From positions 1 to 38,055 of IMG/VR virus record IMGVR_UViG_3300046809_000267: DNA of 38,055 bases; one strand, written 5' to 3'. Numbering within the stretch: position 1 is the stretch's first letter; each line of letters begins with the position of its first letter. This stretch comes from a virus. The notes under the pieces are model-generated. The model worked only from the letters and a program-made list of their open reading frames with translations, was not told where the DNA came from and ran no database searches. Positions 1 through 5,977 of the stretch are shown here, in pieces. The position numbers were made by a program, and so were the translations under genes.

Positions 1-1
1 C

Positions 2-358
2 GGTCTGTACGGCAAGGACGAGACGATGACGTACATCCGCGACACGATTATGAAGGACGTGTCGTCTGAGTTCGAATTGGTCGCGTCGAACATTTGCGCC
101 GACGATCTCCCTGACGGCATCAAGAAGATCGCCGTCGCGAACGTGGACGTCGATATGTACGAAGCGACGCTCTCTGCCTTGCAGAAGGTTGCGCCGCTGA
201 TTGTGCGAGGCGGAATTATCATCGCCGAAGACCCGACATCGACGCCCGGTCTTTACGGCGCGTTGCTTGCGCTTGACGAATTCATGGCGTCACCTGCCGG
301 CGCGCCGTTCTACAAGATATTCAAGGGATCGCAATACTTTCTGATCAAGATGCAATAG
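2..358 (+). CDS. TylF/MycF-like O-methyltransferase, C-terminal part
   Basis: The open frame runs in from the window edge, so the true start is missing; the first visible internal ATG is at 26. The stretch VDVDMYEAT followed by a hydrophobic strand ending in GGIIIAEDP matches the C-terminal part of the TylF/MycF/CmcI family of SAM-dependent O-methyltransferases (usual form lDvDlYepT ... GGvviiDDY). About 119 residues remain. The substrate cannot be deduced. It ends 1 base before the convergent outer-membrane gene. Its position next to that gene and before the lysis genes suggests a moron or an accessory gene at the end of the late region. Confidence 0.7.
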   Translation, partial: GLYGKDETMTYIRDTIMKDVSSEFELVASNICADDLPDGIKKIAVANVDVDMYEATLSALQKVAPLIVRGGIIIAEDPTSTPGLYGALLALDEFMASPAGAPFYKIFKGSQYFLIKMQ

Positions 359-359
359 A

Positions 360-1196
360 TCAGAACGTGTAGTTTAGCGAAAGCATCCACTCGCCCTTAA
401 TACCCGCCGGCGTGTCCTTATCCTTGCTGTATCCGACCGGCGCATTGAGGTAGTTGAGCCGCGCCGAGAACGGCCCCTTGCTCACGGACGCGCCAACCAG
501 CAAGCCCACCTGAACATGCGGCTGGTGGCTGAGCGTCTCTTGCGTGCCAGTAGGACCGAAGCGCGCCGAATCGTTCATTGCAGTAGCTACGCTTGTCCAC
601 GTGGTTCGATAGAACGCCGGCCCGGCTTCGACGCCGAGCTGCCAGCCGCTGCCTAGATCCCAATACGGCTCGACGGTCAGTGCGATAGCTTGAATGCCGC
701 CAGTGCTGTCGAAGCGCCTGAAGTCGCCGCAATTGCCGTCGACGCAACTCTGCGTGGCAAGGTTGTAGCCGCCGCGTTGACCGACTGATGAGAAGTCCGC
801 CTCGTCCTGCGGATTCACGCTCGACCATTTCACCTTGCCGAAGTTGTAGTAGTCGAGGTGCGCGCGCACGCCGGGCACAAAGGAGCGCGGCGCTGCGGGT
901 ATCGCATTGAACACCAGTCCGACGCGACCGCCGTAACTGCCGTTCGGCGTGTCGTGCGAGAAGCCTTTGCTATAGAACATACCATCGCCGAGCTTAACGG
1001 CAGATGTTGCGCCCAGACCGGCTTCGATTTGAAACCACGACTGTTCAGCATGCGCGCTTTGGCATATAGCAGCGCATACCAGAACCGCGAGCACAACGGA
1101 TACTTTGATAGTATCCGTGGCGCACAAATTTTTTTTAGCCGCATCACCCCTGCGGCGGCCAATAGATGTCGGAATGACGTGGGCTTTGTTTTTCAT
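360..1196 (-). CDS. Outer-membrane beta-barrel protein (probable moron)
   Basis: 278 residues. A hydrophobic signal segment (about residues 31-49, ending QSAHA before EQSWF) is followed by alternating, glycine- and aromatic-rich strands and a terminal ...SLNYTF; a C-terminal Phe is typical of outer-membrane barrels folded by BAM. The start at 1196 has a good ribosome site (CGGAG, 8 bases upstream) and lies downstream of an operator-promoter at 1238-1266. The signal peptide is unusually long (about 50 residues) because codons 27-33 are made from a second copy of the phage operator. The gene points against its neighbours, as a moron would. The exact function is unknown; it might alter the surface of the host. 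Confidence 0.65.
   Translation of the reverse strand: MKNKAHVIPTSIGRRRGDAAKKNLCATDTIKVSVVLAVLVCAAICQSAHAEQSWFQIEAGLGATSAVKLGDGMFYSKGFSHDTPNGSYGGRVGLVFNAIPAAPRSFVPGVRAHLDYYNFGKVKWSSVNPQDEADFSSVGQRGGYNLATQSCVDGNCGDFRRFDSTGGIQAIALTVEPYWDLGSGWQLGVEAGPAFYRTTWTSVATAMNDSARFGPTGTQETLSHQPHVQVGLLVGASVSKGPFSARLNYLNAPVGYSKDKDTPAGIKGEWMLSLNYTF
1097..1125 (-). promoter_or_regulatory. Perfect operator inside the outer-membrane gene
   Basis: GGATAC-N7-GTATCC (1098-1116) is a perfect palindrome and extends one further base pair on each side. On the minus strand it sits between GTGCGC (1125-1120) and TATCCG (1102-1097) with 17 bases between them, preceded by an eight-base A tract. That is the same geometry as the other operator-promoters, but here it lies within the coding sequence, upstream of the signal-peptide core. 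Confidence 0.6.
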
Positions 1197-1237
1197 GGCG
1201 TTTGCTCCGTTCTGCGTTCGTTGTTATGACGATATGA

Positions 1238-1266
1238 AGGATACTAATACGGTATCGCAAACGCAA
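1238..1266 (-). promoter_or_regulatory. Operator-promoter of the outer-membrane gene
   Basis: Minus-strand TTGCGT (1266-1261), 17 bases, then TATCCT (1243-1238), with an AAAAAA tract just upstream of the -35. The operator GGATAC-N7-GTATCG (1239-1257) overlaps the spacer and -10, so a bound repressor would block polymerase. It lies about 40 bases upstream of the start codon at 1196. Confidence 0.65.
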
Positions 1267-1290
1267 GAAGTTTTTTGTATCGCAACCCCA

Positions 1291-1311
1291 AGCCGCTTAG
1301 TGCGGCTTTTT
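1291..1311 (+). terminator. Intrinsic terminator before the lysis genes
   Basis: AGCCGC-TTAGT-GCGGCT followed by TTTT. It lies only 13 bases upstream of the ATG at 1325, so it would stop plus-strand transcripts arriving from the left unless they were antiterminated. Confidence 0.7.
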
Positions 1312-1324
1312 CTTTGGAAGCCCG

Positions 1325-1588
1325 ATGGATTCACACATTGTCAACGAGTGGACGCTATCCGCCGCAACGGCTCTTGCTGGTCTGCTTTTCTGGGCGTATC
1401 GAAGCCTCAACAAGCGATGCAGCGAAAACGAAAGGGCGAATGCCGCTCTCGCGCTGCACGTCGCCGAGGAATACGTGTCGGTGAAGCGCTTCGAGGGCTA
1501 TACGACGCAGTTCAATGAGGCGGTGAAAACCATCTTCGAAAAGCTCGACGTGGTTCGAGACAAGATCGATCACAAGGCCGACAAATGA
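1325..1588 (+). CDS. Small membrane protein with coiled-coil tail, lysis region
   Basis: 87 residues: one N-terminal hydrophobic segment (about residues 10-26), then a charged helical region rich in Glu, Lys and Ala that could form a coiled coil. The ribosome site GGAAG precedes the ATG. Its stop overlaps the endolysin start (ATGA at 1585-1588), so the two are translationally coupled. Position and topology fit a holin-like or antiholin protein, or a lysis accessory protein; the sequence alone does not decide. Confidence 0.65.
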   Translation: MDSHIVNEWTLSAATALAGLLFWAYRSLNKRCSENERANAALALHVAEEYVSVKRFEGYTTQFNEAVKTIFEKLDVVRDKIDHKADK

Positions 1589-2235
1589 CCATCACGCCAG
1601 CACTGCTTCAGGTTGCTTGTGGTGCCAGCGCTGCCAATGCCGCCAAGTACGCGGCCCCCTTGCAAGCCGCATGCGATCGCTACTCGGTCAACACGCCGTT
1701 GCGCATCGCTGCGTTTCTCTCGCAAGTGGGCCACGAGAGCGCAGGTCTGTCGGCATCGCAGGAATCGTTCAACTACGGCGTACCGGGATTGATGGCGACG
1801 TGGCCGCGCAAGATGCCGTTCGCGCTGGCTAACACGCTCGGCCGTCAGCCGAACGAGCCGTTCGTGCCGGTCGCGCGCCAGCAGCGCATCGCGTCGATCG
1901 TGTACGCGAACCAGTATGGCAACGGCGACAGCATGACTGGCGACGGCTGGCGATACCGCGGCTCAGGTCTGATCCAGCTAACTTTTCACGACAACTTTGC
2001 CGCGTTCGGCCATGACATTTCGCTCGATCTGGTGACGGCGCCTGACAAGCTGCGCGCCGATCCCGCGCTGTGCGCGCTGTCGGCCGGCTGGTTTTGGGTC
2101 GAGCACGGCTGCAACACGCTCGCCGACGCTGGTGCGCTCGATTCGATCACGCGCCGGATCAATGGCCCCGCGATGAAAGGGAAGGGCGAGCGCGACGCCC
2201 TCTATGCGGCTGCCAAGCACGCGCTCGGCATCTGA
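1585..2235 (+). CDS. GH19 chitinase-like endolysin
   Basis: 216 residues, a single glycoside hydrolase family 19 domain that cleaves the glycan backbone of peptidoglycan during lysis. The hallmark VGHESAGL places the catalytic acid at Glu51 with a second Glu at 60; the family segment GDGWRYRGSGLIQLT follows at about residues 118-132. There is no signal peptide, so release would depend on a holin. It overlaps the upstream membrane-protein gene by 4 bases and is followed by a terminator. Confidence 0.93.
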   Translation: MTITPALLQVACGASAANAAKYAAPLQAACDRYSVNTPLRIAAFLSQVGHESAGLSASQESFNYGVPGLMATWPRKMPFALANTLGRQPNEPFVPVARQQRIASIVYANQYGNGDSMTGDGWRYRGSGLIQLTFHDNFAAFGHDISLDLVTAPDKLRADPALCALSAGWFWVEHGCNTLADAGALDSITRRINGPAMKGKGERDALYAAAKHALGI

Positions 2236-2278
2236 TCACCGGCGGCGCAGCCTCTTGCCGCCGGAATTGCTGTTCCAC

Positions 2279-2302
2279 AAGCCGCCTCCGGGCGGTTTTT
2301 TT
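2279..2302 (+). terminator. Intrinsic terminator after endolysin
   Basis: CCGCC-TCCG-GGCGG followed by seven T. It stands 10 bases upstream of the next ATG (2313), so the HNH gene has no room for its own promoter between the two. Confidence 0.8.
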
Positions 2303-2312
2303 ACGCCCGAAC

Positions 2313-2798
2313 ATGACCGACGTTACCCAGATCCACGAAGAGAAAGAGACGTTGACCGTCGCGGTCAACATCCCAGGCCACGAGCCGCGCAAGACGACGG
2401 CTCTATTCGAGCGCACGCGCAAGCAATTGATCGCGCGCGACGGCGGCCGGTGCTTCGTTTGCAACGCGACTGCGGAGCAAAGCGGCCATCCGCTCGAGGC
2501 GCATCACCATCCGATCGAGCGCTCGTTCGCCGAAATGATCGATTGGGACCGCTTCAAGCTCGACGCGCAAGCGGGCGTATGGGGCGCTGCAATCAAGGCG
2601 TTCGATTGGGACAACTTCACCGACTGGACGCAGTTTGTAGACGACATGACCGTCAACGGCATGTTGCTCTGTAAGAGTCATCATACGGTGAGAGATTCCG
2701 GAATTCACACTCTTCCGTTCCCGATCTTCATCGCGCAAAAGTACGGCAAGGAGGGCTACCAGTTCTCGGCCGCAGAAGTCATCCACCACGCAGCATAG
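2313..2798 (+). CDS. HNH-like nuclease in the lysis region
   Basis: 161 residues. A Cys-x2-Cys pair (C47, C50) lies ahead of a histidine cluster (LEAHHHPIE, residues 61-69), and a later LLCKSHH segment completes an HNH-like zinc and catalytic arrangement. The start at 2313 was chosen because the protein similarity-like segment begins there; no clear ribosome site is visible, since the terminator U-tract lies immediately upstream. It sits between endolysin and holin, an unusual place for an HNH protein. It could be a homing nuclease or a packaging or host-DNA nuclease. Confidence 0.65.
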   Translation: MTDVTQIHEEKETLTVAVNIPGHEPRKTTALFERTRKQLIARDGGRCFVCNATAEQSGHPLEAHHHPIERSFAEMIDWDRFKLDAQAGVWGAAIKAFDWDNFTDWTQFVDDMTVNGMLLCKSHHTVRDSGIHTLPFPIFIAQKYGKEGYQFSAAEVIHHAA

Positions 2799-2806
2799 GA
2801 GCATTC

Positions 2807-3010
2807 ATGGCTCAAAACTCAGCAGTTGTTACGGGTGGCGTCGCAATCTCGGCCACCACCCTCATGCCGGCAGTCGAGTGGGCGCTCGCCCTCGCGTTTC
2901 ATGTACCAGTCCCGGTAAGCGTGTCGGCCCTTGTCGCTGGCGTGCTCGCATCCGGCGCACATGCAGCGCTCAACTACATTGCGGCGCGCACCGCCGCCAA
3001 GCAAGCCTAA
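2807..3010 (+). CDS. Putative holin
   Basis: 67 residues with two hydrophobic segments (about 7-31 and 35-56) and a short charged C-terminus, matching a small class II-type holin that permeabilises the inner membrane and lets the endolysin out. The ribosome site TAGGAG precedes the ATG by 5 bases, and the gene follows the HNH gene by 8 bases. Assignment rests on size, topology and neighbourhood. Confidence 0.65.
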   Translation: MAQNSAVVTGGVAISATTLMPAVEWALALAFHVPVPVSVSALVAGVLASGAHAALNYIAARTAAKQA

Positions 3011-3064
3011 CTCCCGCGCAGTAACCATCCCCGCCGCGCTGCGGCACTCTCTGGACACAATCCC

Positions 3065-3517
3065 ATGAAGAAGATTTTCGCCGCTCTTGCGGCTGGCCTC
3101 GTCGCGCTCGCTCTCTCCGCATGCGCCGGCGCCCCGACGCTCACGTTCGCTCAGCAGGTAAGCATCGCATGCGGCGCTGCTAACGGCGAGATTGCCATCC
3201 TGAAGGGTGACGGCGTATTCACCGGCGGCGCAGAAAAGACGCTGACCGAGACCGTTCAGCCCGCAGTCGACAAGGTTTGCTCTGCCGGCGCGTCGGTCGC
3301 GAAACCGGACTTGCAGTCGGTCGTCAATGCGACGCTGCCGCTCGTCAAGTCGCTGGTGGACTCGTCGTCGCTGTCGCCTGACAAGATCAGGGCAGCGGAC
3401 GCAGCGATTGATACTGGCGTGCTGGCGTTCAACATTGCCATCAGCCTCGCTCCTGCTGTCACGGCCACGGCGCCGGTTGCAGCATCGACGCCGCTCGCTG
3501 GTGCGCCGCTGCAATGA
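3065..3517 (+). CDS. Lipoprotein of the lysis region
   Basis: 150 residues. The N-terminus MKKIFAALAAGLVALALSAC is a lipoprotein signal peptide with lipobox LSAC; Cys20 is the acylated residue. The rest is Ala/Val-rich and helical with no recognised catalytic motif. It could take the role of an outer-membrane spanin (Rz1) partner, but it is much longer than Rz1 and not proline-rich, so that role is uncertain. Its stop overlaps the DUF1353 start by 4 bases. Confidence 0.7.
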   Translation: MKKIFAALAAGLVALALSACAGAPTLTFAQQVSIACGAANGEIAILKGDGVFTGGAEKTLTETVQPAVDKVCSAGASVAKPDLQSVVNATLPLVKSLVDSSSLSPDKIRAADAAIDTGVLAFNIAISLAPAVTATAPVAASTPLAGAPLQ

Positions 3518-3903
3518 GCAAGTTCCTGACCGATCTGCGTGTCGAGCTTGTCAGCGACGCGACGAACAGCGGGCGAGGGACGTGGCGCCTGACTGCGCCG
3601 CTGATCTATGACTCGGACGTAGCGGGTCGCGTGTTTGTCGTGCCGACCGGCTTCGAGTCGGACTTTGCCTCGGTGCCTCGGCTGGCTATCGCGTTCGCGT
3701 TGTGCGGCGATAGCGCTCATGCTGCAAGCGTGGTGCATGACGCGATCTACTCCTATCATTGGGTCGATCGCGCAACCGCTGATGCAGTGCTTCGAGAAGC
3801 TGCGCTAGTCTCCGGTGTCCCGGCTTGGCGGGCCGCGCTTTTGTACTATGGGGTGCGGGTCGGCGGTGGTGGCTCCCACTGGAATGGCTCGATCTCGGTC
3901 TAG
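3514..3903 (+). CDS. DUF1353 family protein
   Basis: 129 residues. The pattern VPTGFESDFASVPRL ... VVHDAIYSYHWVDRATADAVLREA is characteristic of the DUF1353 family, found in many phage lysis and tail regions; its function is unknown. The conserved His-Asp (VVHDAIY) suggests a metal-binding or hydrolase-like site. The ATGA overlap with the lipoprotein gene points to coupled translation. The last 99 bases overlap an antisense gene. Confidence 0.8.
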   Translation: MSKFLTDLRVELVSDATNSGRGTWRLTAPLIYDSDVAGRVFVVPTGFESDFASVPRLAIAFALCGDSAHAASVVHDAIYSYHWVDRATADAVLREAALVSGVPAWRAALLYYGVRVGGGGSHWNGSISV

Positions 3904-4143
3904 CGCCTCTCGCACAGCCTCTGGCACGCCAGCATGGATCGGCAGACCGTTCGCCTCATAGCTAACCATCTCGCCGATCTGTTCAAGTGCTCTTTGCCCC
4001 TTGATCGCCTTGTCGCGCCAGTAGTCGTGCCGCTCCTGCAATTCTTCGAGCGAGCGCACGTACTCGACTCGAGCTTCGATCAACTGGTCGTTGACCAGCT
4101 CGCAGCGCGAACTGAGCGGACATTCATGCTCGGGCGGTTTCAT
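3805..4143 (-). CDS. Hypothetical protein, last gene of the ligase operon
   Basis: 112 residues from the ATG at 4143, chosen because GAGAGG stands 6 bases upstream; an alternative start two codons earlier exists at 4149. The N-terminal half is charged and helical (coiled-coil-like, about residues 15-55). The final third overlaps the DUF1353 gene tail-to-tail. No family is recognised. The overlapping C-terminus is of doubtful constraint. Confidence 0.5.
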   Translation of the reverse strand: MKPPEHECPLSSRCELVNDQLIEARVEYVRSLEELQERHDYWRDKAIKGQRALEQIGEMVSYEANGLPIHAGVPEAVREALDRDRAIPVGATTADPHPIVQKRGPPSRDTGD

Positions 4144-4170
4144 TATCAACCTCTCGCCATTGGCTGATTG

Positions 4171-4365
4171 TCATTCCTGCCTTGGAAACGCTTTGCGATC
4201 AAGAAACCAGATCGCAGCAAAGATTGCCGCCAAAACTGAAACCGCACCTGTCGCCAGTAGAAAAGCCGAATTGCTTAGGTCGAGAGCCTTGCCTATCGTG
4301 CCGAACACGGCAAGGGCTACAAAAAACCAAAATGCCCCGTACTGCCAGTCATCGCTCATCGTCAT
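4171..4365 (-). CDS. Small membrane protein
   Basis: 64 residues with two hydrophobic segments (about 10-25 and 35-55) and charged ends, so probably a two-pass inner-membrane protein. Two in-frame ATGs (4365 and 4359) share the GGGG ribosome site; the second has the better spacing. It lies between the ligase gene and the last gene of the operon. No function is recognised. Confidence 0.55.
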   Translation of the reverse strand: MTMSDDWQYGAFWFFVALAVFGTIGKALDLSNSAFLLATGAVSVLAAIFAAIWFLDRKAFPRQE

Positions 4366-4418
4366 AATCCCCCGCGCCTTAGCGCACTCAATCAGCCTGC
4401 CATCCGGCAGCGCGGCAG

Positions 4419-5048
4419 TTACTTCCTACCCCATCCCAAAGCAGCCGGTCTACCGTATCCGGCATACTTGACCTTCAGCCAATCCCTCGATCGACCCCGC
4501 TGATACGTTGAATCCAACCGCTTGGCGATCATCCCTTCTAGGCCCAAGTCTACGACGTGCTCAAAGACTAGCTTTCCTTCGTCCTCAATGCCGCTCGCAT
4601 AAATCAGCGTGCTCGTATTGTCGAACGATCTGCGAAGCTGCAGCTTGCGCTCGGTGAGCGGCAGTCCGCGAATGTCGGCGCCGTCGATGGACAGCGCGTC
4701 GAACACGTACAGCCGAGCCGGGTCAGACTTTGCCGCGGCGCGGACATTCTTTGGCGTTTTCGTGACCGCGCGTTGCCGGAGTCTGTCAAAGTCCGATCTC
4801 CCTGTGTCGTCGTCGACCGTCAGTTCCGCGTCCCAGACGAAATCACCCGGCACGCTTTCGACCGCTCGCACGACCTCGGGAAACGATCCGTTGAACACGT
4901 TGCCATTTCGGCTCCATAGCTTCACGTCCTCGCCGGCTTTGACGATCAGGCACCTGAACCCATCGTACTTCAGCTCGAAGAGCCAGTCAGGATCGGAGAA
5001 CGGTCGACCGTGGAGCGTGGCGAGCATCAAATCAGACGCATCAATCAC
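4419..5048 (-). CDS. ATP-dependent DNA ligase, LigD ligase-domain type
   Basis: About 209 residues from a GTG at 5048. FELKYDGFRCLI carries the KxDG motif whose Lys takes the AMP; LWSRNGN, a central VWDAELTV, LYVFDALSIDG, GLEGMIAKRLDS and WLKVKY follow in the order of adenylation-domain motifs I-V. It resembles the isolated ligase domain of bacterial LigD; the OB fold, the nuclease and the primase parts are absent or very short. The GTG overlaps the end of the preceding gene by 8 bases; an ATG at 5096 would add 16 residues, and the true start is uncertain. A role in sealing phage DNA or repairing breaks is inferred. Confidence 0.85.
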   Translation of the reverse strand: MIDASDLMLATLHGRPFSDPDWLFELKYDGFRCLIVKAGEDVKLWSRNGNVFNGSFPEVVRAVESVPGDFVWDAELTVDDDTGRSDFDRLRQRAVTKTPKNVRAAAKSDPARLYVFDALSIDGADIRGLPLTERKLQLRRSFDNTSTLIYASGIEDEGKLVFEHVVDLGLEGMIAKRLDSTYQRGRSRDWLKVKYAGYGRPAALGWGRK

Positions 5049-5229
5049 GGTAGCGAGACGTCCAAGCCCACGCCAGCGCAAGCTTCGCCCACGCATCGTC
5101 TTTCGGGCAGCCCGTCACGTCGCAGAAATGGTCGAAGTCCTCGGCGAGAGTATGTCCGTGCTCATTCCGTTTCTCGGGATCGGGCAGCACGACTTCTAGA
5201 ATCGCTTCAGGGTTGCGGTACTCGAACAT
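5041..5229 (-). CDS. Hypothetical acidic protein
   Basis: 62 residues. The start at 5229 is set by a near-perfect ribosome site (AAGGAGGTG). Acidic and rich in aromatic residues, with a single CDVTGC segment. No family recognised. It lies 4 bases after the Cys-rich gene and overlaps the ligase start, so it is expressed with them. Confidence 0.6.
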   Translation of the reverse strand: MFEYRNPEAILEVVLPDPEKRNEHGHTLAEDFDHFCDVTGCPKDDAWAKLALAWAWTSRYRD

Positions 5230-5233
5230 GGCG

Positions 5234-5446
5234 TCACCTCCTTGTTCGCTCACCAGCATGATTCGGACCTTCGTCGTCGGCGCCGATTGCACGAACCCAA
5301 TGCACGCAACCGCGCTTAGGCTGGGCCTGAACGTATGGCTTACCTTCGTGCATGCAGAGGATGACTGAGCCACCCGCGCGCCACTCCGCGAAGTGCTCAC
5401 AGCCAAGGCAGTGGCGATCGGTCTCCGGCGCATTGAACAGACCCAT
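5234..5446 (-). CDS. Small Cys-rich protein, first gene of the ligase operon
   Basis: 70 residues with HCLGCEHF ... LCMHEGK ... GCVHW, a spacing of Cys and His that suggests one zinc site. Function unknown. It is the first gene after the minus-strand promoter at 5478-5505. Confidence 0.6.
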   Translation of the reverse strand: MGLFNAPETDRHCLGCEHFAEWRAGGSVILCMHEGKPYVQAQPKRGCVHWVRAIGADDEGPNHAGERTRR

Positions 5447-5477
5447 TTCGACTGATTCCGATTATCGCTTCATAGCA

Positions 5478-5505
5478 ACGATACCACAGCGGGATTGCAA
5501 AGCAA
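5478..5505 (-). promoter_or_regulatory. Promoter of the ligase operon with operator half-site
   Basis: Minus-strand TTGCTT (5505-5500), 16 bases, TATCGT (5483-5478). The left half CGATAC (5479-5484) of the phage operator is kept, but the right half is not (GGATTG), so repression here may be weak or absent. The start codon at 5446 is about 30 bases downstream. Confidence 0.5.
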
Positions 5506-5525
5506 ATACTAATTCTGCGATGGTA

Positions 5526-5548
5526 TTGGTACACTCGGCATGTACCAA
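5526..5548. repeat. Inverted pair of TGTACCAA boxes (outer attP arm)
   Basis: TTGGTACA (5526-5533) and TGTACCAA (5541-5548) form a perfect inverted repeat with a 7-base spacer. The same heptamer recurs six times in the 420 bases before the integrase and is very probably the integrase (or Xis) arm-binding site. Confidence 0.6.
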
Positions 5549-5602
5549 GGCATTTCGGCTGAAATCCCTAGCCAGCAATGGTTTGAGGCGCATTTACTGT
5601 CG

Positions 5603-5620
5603 CCAACTGTACCAAGTTGG
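5603..5620. repeat. TGTACCA box in a palindrome (attP arm)
   Basis: CCAACT-GTACCA-AGTTGG: a TGTACCAA box (5608-5615) sits in the centre of 6-bp inverted arms. Probable additional arm site. Confidence 0.5.
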
Positions 5621-5713
5621 AAGCGAGAGAGATTGAGTGCGGAGCGATGCGCGCCCGGTGATCCGAGCGGCGTGAAAGAGGGTGCCTTTAAACTTCAGAG
5701 AGCAGATACAATT

Positions 5714-5736
5714 AAGCCGGCAACGGGTGCCGGCTT
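5714..5736. terminator. Strong hairpin within attP
   Basis: AAGCCGGC (5714-5721) and GCCGGCTT (5729-5736) around a 7-base loop: an 8-bp stem. There is no clean T run on either strand, so it may be a weak bidirectional terminator that insulates the integrase from the ligase operon, or a structural element of attP. Confidence 0.4.
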
Positions 5737-5765
5737 GCATGTTTTCCTGCTGGATTTGATGCGAC

Positions 5766-5784
5766 TGTACCAAATTTGTACCAA
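5766..5784. repeat. Paired arm-type sites, left of the attP core
   Basis: Two direct TGTACCAA boxes (5766-5773 and 5777-5784), 11 bp apart (one helical turn), preceded by GCGAC. The same GCGAC-plus-two-boxes arrangement recurs at 5924-5946 on the other side of the core. Confidence 0.65.
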
Positions 5785-5816
5785 TCGCCTTGTGAGCCTT
5801 ATTCTATAAGGCTGCT

Positions 5817-5834
5817 TGGTGCCCAGGAGAGGAC
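5817..5834. other. attP: attP core: tRNA 3'-end sequence
   Basis: TGGTGCCCAGGAGAGGAC is the reverse complement of a tRNA 3' end: CCA, discriminator A, acceptor strand CCTGGGC and T-stem strand CCTCT. Acceptor GCCCAGG/CCTGGGC fits bacterial tRNA-Leu. The rest of a tRNA is absent, since the sequence turns to non-tRNA after GGAC, so this is the phage copy and not attL or attR. The integrase starts 144 bases to the right. The host tRNA identity is inferred. Confidence 0.72.
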
Positions 5835-5884
5835 GCTAATCCGGTATCCGTTCGCCCCGAAACCCTGATGTAACCGTGATTTAC

Positions 5885-5913
5885 GGATACTGTCATGGTA
5901 TCATTTGGTCAAT
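5885..5913 (-). promoter_or_regulatory. Operator-promoter between attP and integrase
   Basis: Minus-strand TTGACC (5913-5908), 17 bases, TATCCG (5890-5885), the best -35 in the window. The operator GGATAC-N7-GTATCA (5886-5904) overlaps it. It would transcribe leftward through the attP core, or a repressor bound here could influence integrase expression or intasome assembly. A second, degenerate site (GGACGC-N7-GTATCC, 5831-5849) touches the edge of the core. Confidence 0.55.
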
Positions 5914-5927
5914 TTAAGAGTGCGACT

Positions 5928-5946
5928 GTACCAGAATATGTACCAG
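5928..5946. repeat. Paired arm-type sites, right of the attP core
   Basis: Two direct TGTACCA boxes (5928-5934 and 5940-5946), 12 bp apart, again preceded by GCGAC as in the left pair. Together with the left pair they flank the tRNA-derived core, as the P and P' arms do in lambda-type attP sites. Confidence 0.62.
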
Positions 5947-5977
5947 GTCGGTCGCCATACCAAAAGGAACCGAAAAC

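Noticed and set aside
5817-5834. attL or attR of an integrated prophage
   Set aside because: No complete tRNA and no host genes on either side; phage arm sites occur on both flanks, so attP is the better reading.
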